Shown here: in pieces, positions 50,511 through 59,195 of the stretch
How the letters are laid out: each line of letters opens with the position of its first letter
How positions within the stretch are numbered: the stretch's first letter is position 1
NCBI GenBank assembly: GCA_042691655.1
Contig: CP170506.1
Location: 186,001 to 250,000 of the forward strand
Direction: 5' to 3'
DNA: 64,000 bases
Source: UBA695 sp042691655
GTDB lineage: Bacteria; Verrucomicrobiota; Verrucomicrobiia; Chthoniobacterales; Chthoniobacteraceae
The notes under the pieces: generated by a model
Databases searched by the model: none
What the model saw: only the letters and a program-made list of their open reading frames with translations
Told to the model about the DNA's origin: nothing
Position numbers and translations under genes: made by a program

Positions 50511-52181
50511 ATGCACAACTCGCCCTTCCAGAGATATGCCGACGAGCCGGATCTTTCCCCGCTCGAACGCATCGACCAAGCCCTCTCGTCCATTCCGCCG
50601 GGGCACCCTTTGCAACGGGATCTGCTGGAGTTGCGCTCCGCAGTCGCCCAAACCGAGGGGACCGTGGCCGAGGCCCGGGCGGCGATCGAGAAGCTTGAGA
50701 AAATCGTCGAAAAATTAAGTTCCCCCGCCAACCGCATCGGAACGTTTTTGGGAGCCCCCAAGCCTGAGACGGCGCAAATCGTCGTGGGCGGCGCGGACTA
50801 CTACTGCAATGCAGACCCGCGCCTCTCGCTGGGGAGTCTCAAAAGGGGCACGCGCGTGCTCGTCAACGAAGCCTTTGCCATCGTGGGCGACCTCGGTTAC
50901 GACCGGGGCGGCCCCGTGGCGAAGGTGACGGAGGTGCTCGAAGGCGACCGCCTGCGGGTCGGCACGGAGCACGGCATCCAGTCCGTGGTGATCCAGCGCG
51001 GGGCCGACCTCGCGGAGACGACCGTCAAAGCCGGGGACGAGGTGCGCGTGGACGCGAATTTCCGCGTGGCCATCGAGGTCCTCTCCCGCTCCAAGGCGGA
51101 CGATTACTACCTCGACGCCGTGCCTGAGCTGCCGTGGGAGAAAGTCGGCGGGCAGGAGGAGGCCTTGGCGGCGATCAAGGAAGCCGTGGAGCTGCCGCTT
51201 TTGCATGCGGAACTTTTTGACCGCTTCCATCACCAGACGCCCAAGGGCTTCCTGCTCTACGGGCCTCCGGGCTGCGGCAAGACGCTGATTGGCAAGGCGA
51301 CGGCCTACAACCTCACTGCGCGGCTTTCGGAGAAGTCCGGCAAGCCGGTAAAGGAGTGCTTCATGCACATCAAGGGGCCGGAAATCCTCAATATGTGGGT
51401 GGGCGAGAGCGAGCGGATCGTGCGCGAGATCTTTGCCACGGCCCGCGAGAAGCGCCGGAGCGGGTTTTTGCCCTTCCTCTTTATCGACGAGGCCGAGAGC
51501 GTGCTGGGGACGCGCCGGGCGTCGCGTTATTCGAGCATTCTTTCCACGCTCGTGCCGATGTTCTGCGCGGAGATGGACGGCATCGAGTCGCTGGACGACG
51601 TGGTCATTATCCTGGCCTCCAACCGGGCCGACTTGATCGACCCCGCGATTCTGCGCCCGGGCCGTATCGACCGGAAGATCAAGGTCAACCGGCCGGACCG
51701 CGATGGGGCACGCGAGATTTATAAGATTTACCTAACGGCGGACCTCCCCTTCGATACAAAGCTGGTGAAGCAATGCGGCGCGCAGGAGGCGGTGGTCGAG
51801 CATCTGGCCGAGAGCCTCGTGGAGTGGCAATTTGCCCACGCCGAGGCGAACCGCTTCCTGGAGGTCACGCTGCGCAGCGGCAAGAAGGAGACGCTCTACC
51901 GGGGCGACCTGGTGAGCGGGGCCATCATCGCCTCCATCGTGGAACGGGCCAAGGCGCTGGCGATAAAGCGCTCCATCGCCACGGGCGCGGAGGAGGGGAT
52001 TAGTGAATCCGACCTGCGCTGCTCGCTCGATGCGGAGTATGTGGAAAACGACATTTTCCCGCCCACGGATATCACCGAGGATTGGCTCAAGCTCATCGAC
52101 TACGACAGCGAAAACGTCGTCCGGATCAACCCGGTGCGCCCCGGCCTGCCGAAGGCCCAGCCGCATACGCATGTGGTGTAA
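50511..52181 (+). CDS. mpa: Proteasome-associated ATPase (Mpa/ARC)
   Basis: A 556-residue AAA+ protein with the ARC/Mpa layout: an N-terminal coiled coil (~45-78), two tandem OB folds (~80-205, IVVGGADYYCNADPRLSLG, KVTEVLEGDRLRVG), Walker A GPPGCGKT (251-258), Walker B FLFIDEAESV (D326), and sensor/arginine-finger LRPGRIDRKIKV. It unfolds pupylated proteins for a 20S core. The C-terminus ends QPHTHVV and lacks the penultimate-Tyr motif (such as QYL) that docks Mpa on the proteasome. Overlaps no gene; dop follows after 104 bp. Confidence 0.94.
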   Translation: MHNSPFQRYADEPDLSPLERIDQALSSIPPGHPLQRDLLELRSAVAQTEGTVAEARAAIEKLEKIVEKLSSPANRIGTFLGAPKPETAQIVVGGADYYCNADPRLSLGSLKRGTRVLVNEAFAIVGDLGYDRGGPVAKVTEVLEGDRLRVGTEHGIQSVVIQRGADLAETTVKAGDEVRVDANFRVAIEVLSRSKADDYYLDAVPELPWEKVGGQEEALAAIKEAVELPLLHAELFDRFHHQTPKGFLLYGPPGCGKTLIGKATAYNLTARLSEKSGKPVKECFMHIKGPEILNMWVGESERIVREIFATAREKRRSGFLPFLFIDEAESVLGTRRASRYSSILSTLVPMFCAEMDGIESLDDVVIILASNRADLIDPAILRPGRIDRKIKVNRPDRDGAREIYKIYLTADLPFDTKLVKQCGAQEAVVEHLAESLVEWQFAHAEANRFLEVTLRSGKKETLYRGDLVSGAIIASIVERAKALAIKRSIATGAEEGISESDLRCSLDAEYVENDIFPPTDITEDWLKLIDYDSENVVRINPVRPGLPKAQPHTHVV

Positions 52182-52187
52182 TGAGTT

Positions 52188-52252
52188 GCCTCGTTCCCAA
52201 TCTCCAGATTGGGAACGCAACTTGTCTGCGAATCTCTGATTCGAAACGAGGT
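52188..52252. repeat. Palindromic repeat R1, copy c (short form)
   Basis: CGTTCCCAATCTCCAGATTG plus GGAACG, followed by TTGTCTGCGAATCTCTGATTCG and AACGAGG. It corresponds to the left half of the full ~125-bp element found near 34.4-35.6 kb. It lies between mpa and dop, so it would be in their shared transcript. Confidence 0.85.
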
Positions 52253-52285
52253 TTTGGGAATATTAAATCTGCGGAATCATCTCCT

Positions 52286-53794
52286 ATGAACAGGATTTTT
52301 GGCATCGAGACGGAGTACGGCATTGCCGTGGATGGGCAGGAGGTGGTGGATGTCGTGCAGGAGTCCATCGAGGTCGTGCGCAGCTACACGGAGCACGGGG
52401 CCTCGATGAAGTGGGACTACGAGCTGGAGGACCCGCACCGCGACGCGCGCGGCTTCCGGGTTCGCGAGCTGCTCCAGGATACCGACGAGGCCGCTTATTT
52501 CGAGATCGACAAAAACCGCCCACTGGCTTTTGAGGAAATAAAGAGCGACCTGGTGCTAAGCAACGGGGCGCGCTTTTACAACGACCACGCCCACCCGGAA
52601 TACAGTACGCCCGAGTGCACCACGCTCCACCAGATCGTCTCCCAGGACAAGGCAGGGGAGCGCGTGCTCTGGGAGTGCACGCGGCGGCGTAACGCCCGCA
52701 TCGCCGACAGCCAGCCGGAGCGCAAGGTGCGCCTTTATAAGAACAACACCGATTTCATCGGCCATTCCTTTGGCTGCCATGACAATTACCTGATGGCCCG
52801 CAGTGCTCCGTGGGACCGGATTGTCGCCGGGACGATCCCGTTCCTCGTCACGCGCCAGATTTTCGCCGGGGCGGGCAAGCTGGGCATCGAGGGGGAGGAT
52901 GCCCGGACCCAATCCGGCGCTTTTCAAATCTCCCAGCGGGCGGATTTCTTCAGCGTGCTCGTCTCCATCGACACGATGAACCGCCGCCCCCTCGTCAACA
53001 CGCGCGACGAGCCGCACGCCGACACCTCCAAGTACCGGCGCTTCCACGTCATCGTGGGCGACGCCAACATGAACGAAGTGGCCACCGCGCTGAAAATCGG
53101 CACGACGGCGCTGGTCTTGGAGCTCATCGAAAAAGACGCCGCGCCCCGGATCGAACTGGCCAACCCTATCGAGGCCAACAAAGCCGTGAGCCGCGACGCG
53201 TCCTATAAATGGCTGGTGGAGCTCTCCGACGGGCGGCGCATCGGGGCGATTGACATCCAGCGGCTCTACCTGGAGGCTGCCCGGCGCCATTGCGACCTCT
53301 CGGATGGGGAAAAACGCTGGGTGGTGGCGCAGTGGGAGGCGATCCTCGACGACCTGGAGCGCGACCCGCTGGCCTGCGCCGACCGCGTGGACTGGGTCGC
53401 CAAGCGCTTCCTGCTTTCGACCTTCCAGGAAGCCGAACACCTTGAATGGGACGACCCGTGGCTGCAATCCATCGACATGGAGTACCACAACATCGACCCC
53501 GTGGCCGGGCTTTATCACGAAATGCAGCGTTCGTGCGCGATGAAGCGCTTTGTAGACGAGGACGAGATCCGCAACGCGATCTTTCTGCCGCCGCCGACCA
53601 CGCGCGCCTTTTTCCGAGGACGCTCGGTGGCGAAGTTCAACGCAGCCATCACATCCATCCAGTGGGATGAAGTCGTATTCCAGACCACGCGCGGCCCCCG
53701 GGCCATCCCGCTTATCGAGGCCTTCGGCGCCGCCGCCCTCGACGAGCTCGCGGCGCGCATCCAGCGGGCGGAGACGGTGGAGGAGCTGTTTTGA
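52286..53794 (+). CDS. dop: Deamidase of Pup / depupylase (Dop)
   Basis: A 502-residue protein of the Dop/PafA family. The start FGIETEYGIAV is the ATP-binding GxEVE-type strand; the catalytic Asp is in YNDHAHPEYSTPE. A long insertion after WDYELEDPHRDARGF (the Dop loop, before SNGARFYN) distinguishes Dop from the ligase PafA. Further family blocks are KNNTDFIGHSFGCHDNYLMAR, QISQRADFFS and TRDEPHADTSKYRRFHVIVGDANM. It removes (or deamidates) Pup-like modifiers. The ATG at 52286 begins the family core. No Pup/UBact, PafA or 20S gene lies beside it. Confidence 0.95.
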   Translation: MNRIFGIETEYGIAVDGQEVVDVVQESIEVVRSYTEHGASMKWDYELEDPHRDARGFRVRELLQDTDEAAYFEIDKNRPLAFEEIKSDLVLSNGARFYNDHAHPEYSTPECTTLHQIVSQDKAGERVLWECTRRRNARIADSQPERKVRLYKNNTDFIGHSFGCHDNYLMARSAPWDRIVAGTIPFLVTRQIFAGAGKLGIEGEDARTQSGAFQISQRADFFSVLVSIDTMNRRPLVNTRDEPHADTSKYRRFHVIVGDANMNEVATALKIGTTALVLELIEKDAAPRIELANPIEANKAVSRDASYKWLVELSDGRRIGAIDIQRLYLEAARRHCDLSDGEKRWVVAQWEAILDDLERDPLACADRVDWVAKRFLLSTFQEAEHLEWDDPWLQSIDMEYHNIDPVAGLYHEMQRSCAMKRFVDEDEIRNAIFLPPPTTRAFFRGRSVAKFNAAITSIQWDEVVFQTTRGPRAIPLIEAFGAAALDELAARIQRAETVEELF

Positions 53795-53812
53795 TGCCCT
53801 TGGGGGCGGTCG

Positions 53813-55177
53813 CTATTTGATGCGCGCCAGCGCTTCGCGGGCTAGCTTCCGGGCTTTCGGTTTGTCGGAGGCGTTTTTCACCGCGGCTTCGAAATCAGCC
53901 CGGGCTTCCGCGCTCTGCCCCAGCGTCAAGTGGGCATTGCCACGGTTGTAGAGGACGAAGGCATCCCCGGGGCGCAGCTCCAGGGATGCGTTGAAGGCCG
54001 AGAGAGCTTCCTCGGGGTGTCCGAGCAGGACCAGGGCGTCGCCACGGCGGTTTTGCGCTTTGGCGGTCAGCTCCGTGGAACGTGGGCTCCAGGCCGGGAG
54101 GCACTCCGGCAGCGCGCGTAGCACCAGGTCGCACGCGGCTGCAGCGTTGACGGCTTTGGTGGAATCCGCTCCGGCGGCTTTCAAATCGTCTTTGACCCGC
54201 TCCAGGAGCGTGTCGATGGGGGCTGCGGCGTAGTCGCCCGGGCCTTCGCGCTGGGCAAAAACTTTCAGCGCGCTGACGCATTCGGTAACAGCAGAGGGGC
54301 CCGTCGCAGCGAGTTTGCAGATAGCCGCCAGCGCCTCCTCGCGCGTTTTTGGCGGTTCCGGAACGGAGGCTGGCGACGTAGCCGGGGCCGGGCCGCCCGC
54401 GAGATAAATATCCTCCCCCACGAGCCGCGAATACTCGGCGGGAACCTGCGCCCCCTCGGATCGCTGGATGACGCCGCTGCGGGTGCGCTTGAAGACCTGC
54501 TCGATGGTAATCCCCGGTGTGGCGAGGTTTTTGAGCAGTTCCTCGGTGAAGAGGCCGTTTTTGCCGCCGCCGTCCAGGGCGGTATGGCCGGAATCGGTGG
54601 CAAAGGCGATCAGCGAACCGGTGGGCGGGGTCATCTCCACCAGCGTGCCGCCATTGCCAGGAGCGCGGTCGCGGACGGGAGCCAGCCGGGCCGAGCGGCA
54701 GGCGTCGAGGATCACGAGATTGCACTTTGCGCCGCCGGAGGTCATGTCGGCGACGGCTTGTTCGGCGTTAAAAAGCCTGGTTTCGGCGCGCATGTGGAGG
54801 GAAACGGAATCCGCTCCGGCGGGGTCGAAGCCTGATTTGATCGGGATCAGGTAATTGGCGCCGTTAATGGAGACGCCGTGCCCGGCATAATAAAAGAGGG
54901 CCACCTGTGCGCCCGAAAGTGTTTTGCGGAAATCGTCCACGGCACGCAACAGCGGCTCCCGCTGGAGATCGTGCCGCTCGGTTACGGTGAAGCCCAGCTG
55001 GCGCAACGTGCGCGCCACGGACTTGGCGTCATTGGCCGGGTTCCGGAGCGGCCCCACGGCTTGCTCGTAGCGTTCGTTGCCGATCACCAGGGCCAGGCGG
55101 GACTTGTCGGCGCTCCAAAGGTCGGCGCTGGCGGCGCGAAGCATAATCAAGGCGAAGATGACCGGTTTCCAGTTCAA
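53813..55177 (-). CDS. Caspase-like (C14) protease with C-terminal TPRs
   Basis: About 454 residues. An N-terminal membrane segment (VIFALIMLRAASA) precedes a caspase-fold domain with RLALVIGNERYEQ, His in FYYAGHG, Cys in VILDACRSARL, then GGKNGLFTEELLKNL; the C-terminal ~110 residues contain two TPR motifs (AQNRRGDALVLLGHPEEALS, YNRGNAHLTLGQSAEARADF). Such prokaryotic C14 proteases are often signalling or cell-death effectors. The start is uncertain: a TTG at 55177 places the hydrophobic segment at the N-terminus; an ATG at 55261 exists but collides with the divergent gene. It converges on dop 18 nt apart. Confidence 0.85.
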   Translation of the reverse strand: MNWKPVIFALIMLRAASADLWSADKSRLALVIGNERYEQAVGPLRNPANDAKSVARTLRQLGFTVTERHDLQREPLLRAVDDFRKTLSGAQVALFYYAGHGVSINGANYLIPIKSGFDPAGADSVSLHMRAETRLFNAEQAVADMTSGGAKCNLVILDACRSARLAPVRDRAPGNGGTLVEMTPPTGSLIAFATDSGHTALDGGGKNGLFTEELLKNLATPGITIEQVFKRTRSGVIQRSEGAQVPAEYSRLVGEDIYLAGGPAPATSPASVPEPPKTREEALAAICKLAATGPSAVTECVSALKVFAQREGPGDYAAAPIDTLLERVKDDLKAAGADSTKAVNAAAACDLVLRALPECLPAWSPRSTELTAKAQNRRGDALVLLGHPEEALSAFNASLELRPGDAFVLYNRGNAHLTLGQSAEARADFEAAVKNASDKPKARKLAREALARIK

Positions 55178-55259
55178 GCGAGGGGGGGCGTAGTTTCGGC
55201 TTTTAAAGCACGCCGAGTTTACGGATAAATCCCTCGGCTGCAAGCTCTGCCTCCCCGTC

Positions 55260-56090
55260 ATGATTTCCCGCTTTTTCTTTACGACCCTTTGGTTGGCCCT
55301 TCTGTTTTCCGGCTGTGCCGCTCCGGACCGGCAAGACCAGCCCAGTCTTTTGCCGGGCGATGCCTCCGCCCCCTCGCAGGTGACGCCGAAGGAAGCCGTC
55401 GAGATCGCCAAGGTGTACTGCACGCATCCCTGGCATCCTTTTGCCCGGAACATCCTGCACGGCGCGGACCCGCGCGGGGTCCGGGTTGATACCCCTGATC
55501 TGGGATATCACCCTCCCTCCGGTAGAAACGGTTGGTGGGTGCCCGGCGAGGTGAACGAAGGCATTCCCTATAAATGGGGTGGTTTTGATGACCCGGCGGC
55601 ATTTGACTTGGCGATCGCATCCGGCCTCGCGGCGGGAGATGTCTCCTCCCCGGCAAAGCGGCGGGCGGATAACGCGGCGGTGAGCGCCCGGGCGGCGGGG
55701 GTGGATTGCTCGGGGTTTGTTTCGCGATGCCTGAAACTGCCCGAGGTATATGATTCCGCGCGGCTGCCGTCGGTCTGTGAGCCGTTGGCCAGCGCGGGCC
55801 AGTTGCGCGCCGGGGATTTGCTCAATATCCCCCACCAACACGTCATTTTGGTGGCCGGTTGGGCGAGTGCCGACCATTCGCTGATCTACTATTATGAGAC
55901 GGGTGGCATTCCCGATTGGAAGCCCGCGCTGAAGGTTTCTCCGCTGGAGAAGCTGCTGGAATTGGGCTTCAGGCCGCTTCGGTATCGCGGAATGGCCCGG
56001 GAAGCCGGTCCCCAGGGCAAAGAAGTCCTGACCCGCGCGGCCCGCTCCTCGGCGGTGGCGGTGCCCGATCCGGTCGTCGGCGAACCGTGA
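55260..56090 (+). CDS. NlpC/P60-like lipoprotein
   Basis: A 276-residue lipoprotein with lipobox LLFSGC (lipidated Cys ~20). The cysteine peptidase-like core shows GVDCSGFVSRCL (Cys) and HQHVILVAGW (His), the NlpC/P60 pattern for cleavage of peptidoglycan stems. The region between them carries an extra ~70-residue insert (WWVPGEVNEGIPYKWGGFDD). It sits in the periplasm, attached to a membrane. Confidence 0.87.
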   Translation: MISRFFFTTLWLALLFSGCAAPDRQDQPSLLPGDASAPSQVTPKEAVEIAKVYCTHPWHPFARNILHGADPRGVRVDTPDLGYHPPSGRNGWWVPGEVNEGIPYKWGGFDDPAAFDLAIASGLAAGDVSSPAKRRADNAAVSARAAGVDCSGFVSRCLKLPEVYDSARLPSVCEPLASAGQLRAGDLLNIPHQHVILVAGWASADHSLIYYYETGGIPDWKPALKVSPLEKLLELGFRPLRYRGMAREAGPQGKEVLTRAARSSAVAVPDPVVGEP

Positions 56091-56193
56091 GCAACGGGCG
56101 ATGCTGCAAGGCTTTGCCTGAATCGCAGGTCGTCTTTCCGCTCCCAAATCTCCCCTTTGCTTTGGCGCGCGCGCGATGTAGTATAGACGACGT

Positions 56194-56457
56194 ATGTTTC
56201 TCCTTGGACTGTTTACGAATCTCTTCGAGGGCGGGGATCTCATCATCATCCTGCTTCTGGCGCTCCTGTTTTTCGGGGCCAAGCGGCTGCCGGAGCTGGC
56301 GCGCGGGCTGGGCGGGGCCATCAATGAGTTCAATAAGGCCAAGACCGATGTGCAAAAGCAGATTTCCGAGGCGGTAGAGCCGCCGCCTGCCGCTCCCCAG
56401 GTTCCGCCTCCGGTTCAGCCGCCCGCCGGTCCTTCGGAACCCGAAAAGAAAGCCTGA
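56194..56457 (+). CDS. tatA: Sec-independent translocase subunit TatA/E
   Basis: An 87-residue TatA: short N-terminal span (LIIILLLALLFFGAKRLPEL, F-G at the hinge) followed by an amphipathic helix (LARGLGGAINEFNKAKTDV) and a Pro-rich tail. TatA forms the pore that exports folded proteins. TatB/C are not here. Confidence 0.92.
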   Translation: MFLLGLFTNLFEGGDLIIILLLALLFFGAKRLPELARGLGGAINEFNKAKTDVQKQISEAVEPPPAAPQVPPPVQPPAGPSEPEKKA

Positions 56458-56469
56458 CGCTTTCGCCCG

Positions 56470-57375
56470 ATGCCCCGCCTGCTCCCGTTTTGCCTGACGG
56501 CGCTTTTGCTGTTGCCGGGAACCGTGGTGTGCGGGCGCGATTTCCTGTTCGCGGGCTACAATATCGAGAACTACGCGCCGGTGGTCGTTGAGGGCGCGAC
56601 GAAAAGCGGTCGCCCGCTCAAAAGCGCCCGATCCGCCGAGGCCGTGGCCCAGGTGGTGCGGGAGCTCAGCCCGGATATTCTCGGGGTCTGCGAGATGGGG
56701 GCCAAGGTGCAGTTTGAGGAATTCCGCGCCCGGATGGAGGCCTCCGGGATGGGTTATGTGGACGCGGAGTGGGTGGATGGCCCCGATCCCGACCGCCACC
56801 TGGCCCTTTTTAGCCGCTTCCCTATCGTGGCCCGGCAATCGGCCACGGATCTGCCCATCGCCGAGTCGCGGGAGATCCGGCAAAAAGTTCATCGGGGTTT
56901 TCTCGACGTGACGGTGGAGCCCGCGCCCGGCTTTCAAATGCGCATCGTTGGCGTACACCTCAAATCCAAACTGCCCACGCCGGAGGGGTCGGCCGATGTC
57001 CAACGGCGTCAGGAGGCCCATCTTTTGCGCCGGTACGTCGAGGCGATTCTGTCCGCGAACCCGGAGACGAACTTGCTGGTTTTTGGCGACTTCAACGACA
57101 CCAAGGGGCAGCCGGCGCTCCAGGAGATTACGGGGACGCGCGGCACGGCTTGCGCGCTGGCGGAGCTGCGCTTGGCCGACGCCGTGGGGGACCGCTGGAC
57201 GCATTATTGGAAGGCCGAGGACCTTTATTCGCGCATCGATTACCTTTTCGTCAGCCGAGCCCTTGCCCCCGCCGTGGTTTCAAAGGATAGTGGCGTCTAT
57301 CGCACGCCGAACTGGAACCAAGCCAGCGACCACCGCCCCGTTTTTGCCACGTTTCACCCACCCGCCAACCCATGA
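56470..57375 (+). CDS. Secreted endonuclease/exonuclease/phosphatase-fold protein
   Basis: A 301-residue protein with a signal peptide (FCLTALLLLPGTVVCG). EEP fold residues: N in AGYNIENY, E in GVCEMGAK, GVHLKSKL, D-x-N in FGDFNDTKG, and SDHRPVFA at the C-terminus. The substrate could be nucleic acid, a phospholipid headgroup or inositol phosphate. Its stop overlaps the next gene by 4 nt. Confidence 0.9.
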   Translation: MPRLLPFCLTALLLLPGTVVCGRDFLFAGYNIENYAPVVVEGATKSGRPLKSARSAEAVAQVVRELSPDILGVCEMGAKVQFEEFRARMEASGMGYVDAEWVDGPDPDRHLALFSRFPIVARQSATDLPIAESREIRQKVHRGFLDVTVEPAPGFQMRIVGVHLKSKLPTPEGSADVQRRQEAHLLRRYVEAILSANPETNLLVFGDFNDTKGQPALQEITGTRGTACALAELRLADAVGDRWTHYWKAEDLYSRIDYLFVSRALAPAVVSKDSGVYRTPNWNQASDHRPVFATFHPPANP

Positions 57376-58433
57376 TGATGCCCCGCCTCGTCCCGCTCGC
57401 CCTTTGCGCCGCCCTTCTTGCCACGCTTTCCACCGCGCAGGCCTCCCCCAACGCCGAAGCCGATTGGCAGGCCGTGCTGGCGCTTGAGGCCGGGCCGCAG
57501 AACCTCGCCGGGGTGCAGGCGCGCGAGCAGATCCGCGACATTACCCTCTCCCATCTCTACAAACAGGAGGGGGCGCTGCGGCAGTTCCTGCGCGAGCACC
57601 CGGAGTCCAAGCACTTCGTGGACGCCCAGCTTTGCCTTTCGCGGCTTTTCGCGGTGCGTAGCGATTTTTCCGGCAGCGCGGAGGATCTGCAAACCGCCGT
57701 GCAGATTCTGCGCGACGGCATGGCGAGCGCCCCGGCGGGCCGCCGCGCCGATTTCGACTTCGCCTCGCTGACCCTCTCCGTGGGGGCCATGAATAACAAC
57801 CCGTCCACGGCGCAGCGCGAGGCCTTCACCTCCCAGGTGCTCACCTTCCGGCTCCGCTACCCGGGCGACCGCCGCATCGCCCCGCTTCTGGCCGAGACGG
57901 CGGTGCTTTACGACAACGACCCGAAGCGCAAAAACGAGCTGCTCGGGCTGGCGCAGGCCGAGGCGCAGACCCCGGAGGTCCAGGCCCGCATCCAGGACGA
58001 CATCAAGCGCCTGGGCTTCCTGGGCAAGCCGGTGGAGGTCCGGGGGACGAGCGCCACGGGGGGCACGATGGATGTGGCCAACCTGCGCGGGATGGTCGTG
58101 ATGGTCTACTTTTTCGCGGGCTGGTCGGCCCCGAGCATGGCGCAGCTCGACCAAGTGGAAAGCCTGCGCAAGGCCTATGAAAAGGACGGCTTGGCGGTGG
58201 TGGGGGTGAATCTCGACGCCTCCCGCGAGGAGCTGGATCGGACGCTGAAGGCGCACAACCTTGACTGGACGGTCCTCTTCGACGGCAAGGGTTGGAAGAG
58301 CCCGCTCGTGCGCAGCCTGTCCATCAACGCCATCCCGGCCCTGTGGGTGTTCGACCGGCGCGGGAACCTGCGCACGCTCAATCTTAAGGGGGATCCCGAC
58401 GCGTTCCTGCGGCCTCTGCTGGCGGAAAAATAA
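57372..58433 (+). CDS. Secreted TPR-like/TlpA-like thioredoxin protein lacking cysteines
   Basis: A 353-residue protein with a signal peptide (LALCAALLATLSTAQA). The first ~190 residues are helical and repeat-like; the last ~140 are a TlpA-type thioredoxin fold (NLRGMVVMVYFFAGWSAPSM, then VGVNLDASREEL and cis-Pro in INAIPALWVFD). The active-site WCxxC reads WSAPS, so there is no redox centre; the domain is likely a binding scaffold. Coupled to the upstream EEP gene. Confidence 0.85.
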   Translation: MMMPRLVPLALCAALLATLSTAQASPNAEADWQAVLALEAGPQNLAGVQAREQIRDITLSHLYKQEGALRQFLREHPESKHFVDAQLCLSRLFAVRSDFSGSAEDLQTAVQILRDGMASAPAGRRADFDFASLTLSVGAMNNNPSTAQREAFTSQVLTFRLRYPGDRRIAPLLAETAVLYDNDPKRKNELLGLAQAEAQTPEVQARIQDDIKRLGFLGKPVEVRGTSATGGTMDVANLRGMVVMVYFFAGWSAPSMAQLDQVESLRKAYEKDGLAVVGVNLDASREELDRTLKAHNLDWTVLFDGKGWKSPLVRSLSINAIPALWVFDRRGNLRTLNLKGDPDAFLRPLLAEK

Positions 58434-58501
58434 TCCTCGAAAGCAGGTAACATTTTCATCGCCGCCCGCGCAACTCGGGGGAGCATGCCCGATACCCCGG
58501 T

Positions 58502-59131
58502 ATGAAGCTGCAAAAAGTACCTGTTTTAGCGGCGGCCTTTCTGATGGCGATCGTTTCACCCCAAGCTTGGGCATTTGGTCCGGGCGGGCATGGTGGTGGC
58601 GGCCATGGCGGAGGCCCCGGAGGATTTCATGGTGGTGGCGGGCGCGGAGGAGGGTTCCGCTGCGGGCCCGGGCCCGGATGCGGGGGGGGACGGTTCGGCC
58701 CCGGCTGGGGCGGCGGCCGTTGGAACCGTGGCGGCTGGGGTGGCGGCGGTTGGAGCGGAGGCGGCTGGAGCGGAGGCTACGGCGGGGGGTATGGCTACCC
58801 TTACATGGGCTACGGCGGCTATGGAAATGTCGGAACGCCTAACTACGTGGTTAACTACAGCCCGTACATCACGACCGGCGTGACGGCGGTTCCCACCGAA
58901 ACGGTGGACGCCGGGGTGGTCGCGGAAGCGCCTGCGAGCACGACGGCTTCGGGCGATCTGGTGGGCAATGTCCAGCGTGCGCTGCGGGCCCGTGGGTTCT
59001 ACCGGGGGCCGATTGACGGGATCAGCGGTCTGGCCACCCGCGCGGCCATCCGTGCCTACGCCGGGAGCACCGGCCTTGCGGCGACGGGGATCATCGACCG
59101 CCAGTTGCTGGCTTCGCTCGGGTTGCTTTAG
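58502..59131 (+). CDS. Secreted Gly-rich protein with peptidoglycan-binding domain
   Basis: A 209-residue protein: signal peptide (VLAAAFLMAIVSPQAWA), a ~75-residue Gly/Trp/Tyr-rich region with GGWGGGGWSGGGW-type repeats, a linker, and a C-terminal PG_binding_1 domain (NVQRALRARGFYRGPIDGIS, then AAIRAYAGSTGLAATG). The domain binds cell-wall peptide; the Gly-rich part is probably a flexible surface or matrix element. Confidence 0.85.
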   Translation: MKLQKVPVLAAAFLMAIVSPQAWAFGPGGHGGGGHGGGPGGFHGGGGRGGGFRCGPGPGCGGGRFGPGWGGGRWNRGGWGGGGWSGGGWSGGYGGGYGYPYMGYGGYGNVGTPNYVVNYSPYITTGVTAVPTETVDAGVVAEAPASTTASGDLVGNVQRALRARGFYRGPIDGISGLATRAAIRAYAGSTGLAATGIIDRQLLASLGLL

Positions 59132-59195
59132 ATCAGCATCCATTAAACTCCAGGGTTGAGCCCGGGGCCGGAACAGGCGATGCTGGGCGAGGAAT

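Noticed and set aside
52182..52285. A short Pup/UBact gene hidden between mpa and dop
   Set aside because: The 104-bp gap is filled by palindromic repeat R1 and cannot encode a ~60-residue modifier in any frame.
53813..55453. Caspase-like gene starting at 55453
   Set aside because: The extra ~92 residues would overlap the NlpC/P60 lipoprotein gene by nearly 200 nt and show no domain; the hydrophobic leader begins much later.
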